Below are positions 49,401 through 58,400 of a DNA stretch of 64,000 nucleotides, in pieces. The stretch is from assembly GCF_900108875.1 (NCBI RefSeq), contig NZ_FNYJ01000001.1, positions 1,519,533-1,583,532 of the forward strand, in the 5' to 3' direction. How positions within the stretch are numbered: position 1 is the stretch's first letter; each line of letters begins with the position of its first letter. This stretch comes from Pseudomonas sp. NFR16. GTDB lineage: Bacteria; Pseudomonadota; Gammaproteobacteria; Pseudomonadales; Pseudomonadaceae. Both the position numbers and the translations under genes were made by a program. The notes under the pieces are model-generated. The model saw only the letters and a program-made list of their open reading frames with translations, was not told the origin of the DNA and ran no database searches.

Positions 49401-52400
49401 GCCATAGCCGTTGATGATCCACAGCGGCTGCAGGTTGCGGATGACGTCGCGCAGCATTTCGCGGCTGAACGCTTCCCCGGCGAAGCAGTAGGTTTTCACG
49501 CCGGGTCCCTTGCCCTGCAGCCCGGCCCAATCGGACAACTGGCGCAGGTAGCTCGGCGGAAACGACGCCACGGTGATGCCTTCACGAATCAGCGTGTCGT
49601 AGGTCTGCTCGACGCTCCACAGTTCCTGATCGCGCAGCACCACGCGGGCGCCGTAACACATCGGCATCATCCAGCCTTCGTGGGCGCCGTCGAAGCTGAT
49701 CGACAGGAAGTGGAACTTGCGGTCTTCTGCGGTGAAGCGGTAACGCTCGCCGATGGTCTGGATGTGCATCGAGATGTCGCCGTGGGCGATGGCCGCGCCC
49801 TTCGGCTTACCGGTCGAACCCGAGGTGTAGATCAGGTACGCCAGTTGCTGCGGATGAATCACTACCTCCGGCGCGGTGTGCGGTTCAGCCGAGACGTCCA
49901 GCTGATCCAGATTGAGCAGCGGCACGTCGCCCACCGGCACGCGATCCAGCGCCGCGTCGTGAGAAATCAGCAGCTTCACACCGCCGTCTTCGAGCATGTA
50001 GCGCAACCGTTCGGTCGGGTAATCCGGATCGAGCGGGATGTACGCGCCGCCTGCCTTAAGCACCGCGAAGAACGCCAGCCACAGGTCGACGCCGCGCTCC
50101 ATGGCAATGGCCACGCGCACTTCGGTGCCGATGCCGCGCGCCCGCAGGGCATGGGCGAGCTGGTTGGCACGACGATCGAACTCGGCAAAGGTCAGGCGCT
50201 GCTCGCCATGCACCAGGGCGATGGCGTCGGGACGCAGACGCGCGTGGTCGGCGATCAGTTCGTGGATCGGGCGATCGACGTAGGGCGAGAACGGCGGCGT
50301 ATTCCACTGATCCAGCGCGGCGAGGTCGACCTCACTGAGCAGCGGCAGGTCGCCGATGGCGGTCTGCGGTTGCGCACAAACGGCGCGCAGCACGGTCAGC
50401 AACTGGCCGAACAAACGCTCTACGGTCGAGGCGTCGAACAGGTCGGTGGCGTAGTCCAGATAGCCACTGATGCGGCCGTCCTGATGTTCGAAAGTGCCGA
50501 GCACCAGGTCGAACTGCGCACCCTTGATGTCCCACTGTTGCGCCTCGATGCTCAGGCCGTCGAACTGCAGCAGCGACATGTCCGGTTGCTGCTGGTGGTT
50601 GTAGCTGACCTGGAACAACGGGTTGACGCTCAGGCTGCGGGCCGGTTGCAGCGCCTCGACCAATTGCTCGAACGGCAAATCCTGATGAGCATGGGCGCCC
50701 AGCAGGTTGTCCTTGACCTGCGCCAGCAACCGGGTGAACGGCTGGTCGCCGCTGACCTGTGCACGCAGCACCAGGGTGTTGACGAAGAAGCCGATCAGGC
50801 CTTGCGTCTGCACCTCGGCACGCCCTGCCACCGGTACGCCGACGCGCAGATCGCGCTGACCGCTGAGGCGATACAGCAACGTGTCGAAGGCGGCCAGGAA
50901 CAGCATGAACAGCGTGGCATCCTGCGCCCGGGCGGTAAGCCGCAACTGGTCGGCCAGGTCCTGCGGCAGCACGAAAGCATGCCGCCCGCCTTTGCCGTCG
51001 CGTTCGGCCGGACGTGGCCGGTCAGCCGGCAGCTCCAGCACCGGCTGCTCATCACCCAGCGCCGCTCGCCACCAGTTCAACTGACGCTCGCGTTCGCGGC
51101 CACTGAGGTACTCGCGCTGCCAGCTGGCGTAGTCGGCGTACTGCACGGTGAGCGGCGGCAACTGCGCGTCTTCCCCGCGCGAGAAGGCGCGATACAGCGC
51201 GGCGAAATCTTCCAGCATCACTTGCACCGACCAGCCATCGGAAATGATGTGGTGCATGCACAGCAACAGACGCCATTGGTCATCGGCGAGCTGCACCAGA
51301 GCGACCCGCCAGGACGCGCGCTCGGCATCGAGGTCGAACGGCTGGCTCATGAAAGCGTGGGCCAGCGTGACGAAATCTTCCTGCGCGGTGACGCGATCAC
51401 GCAGATCGTGGCGAGCGACAGTGACGCTGCCGATGGGCAGAATGCGCTGCAAGGGAACGCCGGCCTCACCGGGAAGCAGACATGTGCGCAGGCTTTCATG
51501 GCGCTCAGCCAGGGCGTCGAAGCTGCGTTGCAGGGCATCGAGCTGCAGCGTGCCGTCGAGGTTCAAGACGCACGGCAGGTTGTACGCCACGCTCTCCGGT
51601 TCCAGCTGCGCGAGGAACCACAGGCGCTGTTGCGCAAACGACTGCGGCGCGAACTCACGCTCGCTTCGCGGCAGCAGCAGCGGCATGGCGGCCGGCTCGG
51701 CGCGACAGGTGAGGTCATGCGCCAGATCCGCCAGCATCGGCGATTCGAACAGCGCCCGCAGCGGCAGCTCCCGCTTGAGATCGCGCCTGATCTGCGCCAC
51801 CAGTTGAATGCCGAGCAATGAATGCCCGCCCAGTTCGAAGAAGTTGTCCTGACGCCCCACCTGCTTGACGCTGAGCAGGTCCTGCCAGAGCTCGGCCAAT
51901 GCGCTTTCCACGCCGGCCAGTGGCGCTTCGAAGGCGCGTTGTTGCAGCTGAGGTTCGGGCAACGCCTTGCGATCGAGCTTGCCGTTGGCCGACAGCGGGA
52001 ATCGCTCCAGCATGACCAGATGCGCCGGGACCATGTAGTCCGGCAGGCGCTGTTTCAACTGGCTGCGCAGCTGTTCTTCGTCGAAGGCGTCGGCGCCCAC
52101 GCTTTCCAGGACCAGGTAGCCGACCAGCTGCATGCCGGTGCTGAGTTGACGCGCGACCACGACCGCTTCGCTCACCGCCGGATGATCCAGCAGCGCCGAC
52201 TCGATCTCGCCGATTTCCACGCGCAGACCGCGCAGCTTGATCTGGTGATCGAGCCGGCCGAGGTAATCCACCGCGCCGTCGGCACGCCAGCGGGCCAGGT
52301 CGCCAGTGTGATACAGTCGCTCGCCGTGGCCGAAGGGACTCGCGACAAAACGCTCGGCGGTCAGGCCAGGGCGCTGGTGGTATCCCCGGGCCAGGCCGGC

Positions 52401-55400
52401 GCCGCCGATGTACAGCTCGCCCGGCACGCCGATCGGTTGCGGGTTCAGGCGGCTGTCGAGGATGTGGATCTGCAGGTTGGCAATCGGACGCCCGATCGGC
52501 ACCGCCGCGCCGGGCTCGTCGCGGCAGGTCCAGTGGGTGACGTCGATGGCCGCTTCGGTCGGGCCGTAGAGGTTGAACAGGCCCGCGTTCGGCAGGCGCT
52601 GCAAGGTGTCGCGGGCAAGGTCTGCAGGCAGCGCTTCACCGCTGCAGACGATGCGTTTGAGCGAGGCACAGCCGGACAGATCGTCCTGGGCCATGAACGC
52701 AGCGAGCATCGACGGCACGAAGTGCAACGTGCTGATCTGATGGGTTTCCACCAACGCAGTGAGCAACGCCGGATCGCGATGATCGCCCGGTTGCGCCATG
52801 ACCAGACGCGCACCCACCATCAGCGGCCAGAAGAACTCCCAGACCGAAACGTCGAAGCTGAACGGGGTCTTTTGCAGCACGGCATCGGACGCGTCGAGGG
52901 CATAGGCGTCCTGCATCCAGGCCAGCCGGTTGAACAGCGCAGCGTGGGTGTTGCCCGCGCCCTTCGGCTTACCGGTCGAACCCGAGGTGTAGATCATGTA
53001 CGCCAGTTGCTCAGGATGAATCTCGACGTTCGGCGCGGTGGTGGGCTGATCGGCGAGATCCAGACGATCCAGGTTCAGCACCTGCAAACCGTCCACGGCC
53101 GGCAGATCGTCGATCACCGCGTCATGACTCAGCAGCAGCGCAATCCCGGCGTCTTCGAGCATGTAGCGCAGACGATCCAGCGGGTATTCCGGGTCCAGCG
53201 GCACATACGCAGCACCCGCTTTGACCACGGCGTACAACGCCACGACCATCTCGACGGAACGCAACGCCGCAACGCCGACCAGCGATTCCCGACCCACGCC
53301 CTGCGCGCGCAGGTAATGCGCCAGCTGATTCGCACGCTGATCCAGCTGCCGATAGGTCAGCACCTGATCGCCACAGCGCAGGGCTTCGCGGTCCGGGTGC
53401 TGCTGCGCCAGGCGTTCAAACACCCGATGCACAACGCAATCATCCGTCGCCCAATCCTGAGCCGTGTCGTTAGCGTGCGCCAGTTGTATGCGGTCCTGCG
53501 CATCGAGCAGTTCAAAATCACCAATCGCCGCGTCGGGCTGCTCGAGCAGCTGCGCAAACAGCTGCACGAAACGCTGATGCAGGCGCTCGATACTGGCGTG
53601 CTCGAACAGGTCGGTGGCGTAATTCCATGAGCCACCGAGCGCACCGTCCGCGTCTTCGTGAGTGTTCAGGGCCAGATCGAACTGGCTGCTGCCATCGTCC
53701 AGCGGCAGCACCTCGGCCTGCACACCAGGCAGTCCGGACAGCGGCTCGAAATCACGTTGCTGATGGTCGTAAGCCACCTGAAACAGCGGGTTGTGGCTGA
53801 GGCTGCGCTGCGGTTGCAGGGCCTCGACCAACTGCTCGAAGGGCAAGTCCTGATGGGCGTGCGCCCCCAGCGTCAGCGCCTTGGCGCGCTGCAGCACCTC
53901 GTCGTAGGACAGCTCAGCCGACACCTCGGTGCGCAACACCTGAGTGCTGACGAAGAAGCCGATCAGGCCTTCCACTTCCAGGCGTGAGCGCCCGGCAATC
54001 GGCACGCCGATGCGCAGATCGTTCTGCCCGCTCAGGCGATGCAGCAACACCTGATACGCCGACAGAATCACCATGAACGGCGTGACGCCCCGGGCCTTGG
54101 CGAAAGCGCGCAGGCGCTGGCTGAAGTCGCCATCGAGACTGAACAGCAGGCGATCACCCTGATAGCTCTGCTGCGCCGGACGCGGACGATCGGTCGGCAG
54201 CTCCAGCACCGGGTGCTCGTCGCCCAATTGCTGTTTCCAGTAGGCCAGTTGACGCTCGCCCTCGCCCGCCGCCAGCCACTCGCGCTGCCAGACCGCGAAG
54301 TCGGCGTATTGCACCGGCAACGGCGTCAACTGCGCTTCGCGCTGCTCAACGGCGGCCCGGTACAGCTCGCTGAACTCCTGCAACAGCACGCGCACCGACC
54401 AGCCGTCGGAGATCATGTGGTGCAAGCACAGCAGCAGGCGCTGTTCACCCGCGCCCATGCGCACCAGCGCCAGGCGCCAGAGCGGGTCGTGGGAGAGGTC
54501 GAACGGACGCTTGACGAAATCCTGCGCCAACACGCTGAACGCCGCTTCCTGATCGGCTTCCAGGCGGCCCGGAGCGCTGAGGTCGATGCGCTCGATCTCT
54601 ACGGCACGGGCGGCCTCGATCTGTTGCAGCGGCACCTCACCGCCCGCCACAAATCGTGTGCGCAGCACTTCGTGCCGCTCGGTCAGCGCGTCGAATGCTG
54701 ATTGCAACGCCGCTTCGTCGAGTTCACCCCGCAGACGCACCGCGCCCGGCAGGTTGTAGGCATGGCCGCCCGGTTGCAGTTGATCGAGGAACCACAGGCG
54801 CTGTTGCGCGAACGACTGCACCGCGCTCGTGGCGTGACGGGCTATAAGCTCCAGTGGCTTGCCCGGCTGTTCGTCGGCGAGATCAAGCTGTGCGATGCGC
54901 GACGCAAATTCGGCCAGGCGCGGCGCCTCGAACAGCGCCCGCAGCGGCACGCTCACGTCGTGTTCGTGACGCAGGCGCGAGATTAACTGCATCGCCAGCA
55001 GCGAGTGGCCGCCGAGTTCGAAGAAATGATTGTTGCGGCCTACCGCGTCGATGCCCAGCAGGATCTGCCAGAGCGACGCCAACTGCTGTTCCAGAGCATT
55101 CTGTGGCGCCTGATAATCGCTGGAACTGACTTGCGGATCTGGCAGCGCATTGCGGTCCAGCTTGCCGTTCGGCAGCTGCGGCAAACGCGGCATGATGACG
55201 ATATGCGCCGGGATCATGTATTCCGGCAGGGTCAGCTGAAGTTGCTGCTTGATCGATTCTTCGTGCAGATCGTTGCCACCGACATAGCCCAGCAGACGCT
55301 TGCCGCTCGCCCCCTCGCGGACGATCACCAGCGCCTCGCGCACGCCTTCGCAACCCTTCAGCGCCGCTTCGATCTCACCGGCTTCGATGCGGAAACCGCG

Positions 55401-58400
55401 GATCTTGATCTGGTGGTCGATGCGGCCCAGGTATTCCAGCAGTCCTTCGCTGTTCAAGCGCACGCGGTCGCCACTGCGGTAGAGGCGCTCGCCGGAGCGG
55501 AACGGGTGCGGCAGGAAACGCTCGGCGGTGGCGCCCGGACGATCCAGATAACCCCGCGCCACTGCGCCGCCCAGGTACAACTCGCCTGCAATCCCTTGAG
55601 GCAGCGGGTTCAGGTCGGCGTCCATCACGTAACCCTGACGGTCGCCCACCAGATCACCGATCGGCGCGTATGCGGTACTGAAATCCGCCGTTTGCGCAGA
55701 CGCCAGCCACAGCGTCGGCGTGACCACGGTTTCGGTCGGGCCATAGCCGTTGATGATCCACAGCGGCTGGAGGTTGCGGATGACGTCGCGCAGCATTTCG
55801 CGGCTGAACGCTTCCCCGGCGAAGCAGTAGGTTTTCACGCCGGGTCCCTTGCCTTGCAACCCAGCCCAGTCGGACAACTGGCGCAGGTAGCTCGGCGGGA
55901 ACGAGGCGACGGTGATGCCTTCACGAATCAGCGTGTCGTAGGTCTGCTCGACGCTCCACAGCTCCTGATCGCGCAGCACCACGCGGGCGCCGTAACACAT
56001 CGGCATCATCCAGCCTTCGTGGGCGCCGTCGAAGCTGATCGACAGGAAGTGGAACTTGCGGTCTTCTGCGGTGAAGCGGTAACGCTCGCCGATGGTCTGG
56101 ATGTGCATCGAGATGTCGCCGTGGGCGATGGCCGCGCCCTTCGGCTTACCGGTCGAACCCGAGGTGTAGATCAGGTACGCCAGTTGCTGCGGATGAATCA
56201 CTACCTCCGGCGCGGTGTGCGGTTCAGCCGAGACGTCCAGTTGATCCAGATTGAGCAGCGGCACGTCGCCCACCGGCACGCGATCCAGTGCCGCGTCGTG
56301 GGAGATCAGCAGCTTCACGCCGCCGTCTTCGAGCATGTAGCGCAGGCGTTCGGTCGGGTAATCCGGATCGAGCGGTATGTACGCGCCGCCCGCCTTGAGC
56401 ACCGCGAAGAACGCCAGCCACAGGTCGACGCCGCGCTCCATGGCAATGGCCACGCGCACTTCGGTGCCGATGCCGCGCGCGCGCAGGGCATGGGCGAGCT
56501 GGTTGGCACGACGATCGAACTCGGCAAAGGTCAGGCGCTGCTCGCCATGCACCAGGGCGATGGCGTCAGGACGCAGACGCGCATGGTCGGCGATCAGTTC
56601 GTGGATCGGGCGATCGACGTAGGGCGAGAACGGCGGCCGGTTCCAGGCGTGCATCTCACGGACGTCACGCTCGGTGAGCATCGACAGATCGCCGACACTC
56701 GCCTCGGGGAAGCGGCAGATGCCATTCAGCAGTTTCTGGAAATGGCCGCACAGACGGTCGATCTGGTCGGCGCTGAACACGTTGCTGTGGTAGTTGACGT
56801 GGATGTGTGCCCGCTCCCCCGCCACCACTGCCAGGCTCAACGGGTAGTGGGTCTTGTCGCTCAACTCCACCGAGCCAAGGTTGACGCCGCCTGCCTGCTT
56901 GTCACGCAGCACGGCATCCACCGGGTAGTTCTCGAACACCACCAGGCTGTCGAACAGGTCACGCCCGGCGTGCCCGGCGTAGCGCTGCGCTTCGAACAGC
57001 GGCGTGTGTTCGTGTTCACGCAGTTCGAGGTTGTGCGCTTGCAAGGCATTGAGCCAGTCGCCGACCTTCTGCTGCGATTCCGGCGCCTGCACCAGCGGCA
57101 GCGTGTTGATGAACAGACCGAGCATGCGCTCGATACCCGGCACCTGCGCCGAACGGCCCGACACCGTAGCGCCGAACGCGACGCGCTTTTGCCCGGTGTA
57201 ACGCTGCAACAGCAAGACCCAGACCGCCTGGATCAGCGTGTTGACGGTCACGCGTTGACGACGAGCTGCGCTGTGCAACAGCGCGCTGTCCAGGTCCATC
57301 GACCTGACCAGCACCTGCGCGGGCAGTGGCTCGCCGGTGGCCGACGTCGGCGCGGTCAGGGCTGCGGCCATCAGGGTCGGCTGCTCAAATCCGGCCAGAT
57401 GCTGCTGCCAGAAATTCGCGCTGTGCTGCGCATCGCGGCTGAGCAACCACTGCACGTAGTCGCCGTAGTGCCCGGCCGGCATCGGCGCGGTGTCGGACAT
57501 GGCCGTCTGGATCACTTCGCCCAGCACCGCCGCGCTGCTCCAGCCATCGAGCAGGATATGGTGGAAGGTCCACACCAGTTTCCACAGCGTTTCGTTCTGA
57601 CGCACCAGCAGCACGCGCAACAGCGGCGCTTCGTGCAAGTGGAACGGCGTCTCCCGCTCCGCCGCGAGCACCTCGGCCAACGCCCGCGAACCGCTGCGCA
57701 GGTCCAGTTCGCGAACCACCAGCGCCGCATCACGGCGAATCAGTTGCACGGGCTGTTGACTGCCGGCCAGACGCAGGAAGGACGCGCGCAGAATCGGGTG
57801 ACGCTGAACGGCAGCGGCCCACGCCGATTTGAAGCGCGTCAGCGGCAGGTGATCGATGTCCAGCGCCACCTGGTTGATGTAGAGATCTCGGGCATCATCG
57901 GCGCCTTGGGTCTGGGCCAGTTCGCTGTGGAACAGCAGGCCTTGCTGCATGGGCGTCAGCGGGTACAGCTGCTCGATGTCGCGCGCCGCGCCCGGCAATG
58001 CATCCAGTTGCGCCTGAGTCAGGTCCAGCGACGGGAAGTCCGACGGCGTCACCGCCGAATGGCTGCGGCAGTGCTCGATGACCTCGTCCAGTGCGTCGGC
58101 GTAGGCATCGAGCAGGCGCTGAATGGAGGCCGCCTCGTGACGCTCGCCGCTGTAGCTGCACGTCAGGCTGAAACGGCCATCGCGCACCTGGGCGTCAATG
58201 GACAGCTCGCAGCCCAACGGCGCATCGGCGGCGCGCTGTGCGCCGCTGCTCTCCTCGGCGAGCATGAACAGACCGCTGCTGCTCTGCAGACGGCCCATGT
58301 AGTTGAACAGCACGCAGCCGTCCAGCGCCGGCAAGGCTTCACCGCGCAGGTGACGCAGCAAGCCATAACCGAGGCCGCCGTGAGGCACCGCGCGCAGGGT

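Noticed and set aside
48327..53630. plus-strand open frames of 1164 and 602 residues
   Set aside because: They are antisense shadows of NRPS modules 3 and 4, rich in Arg, Gln, Val and His, with no recognisable domain.
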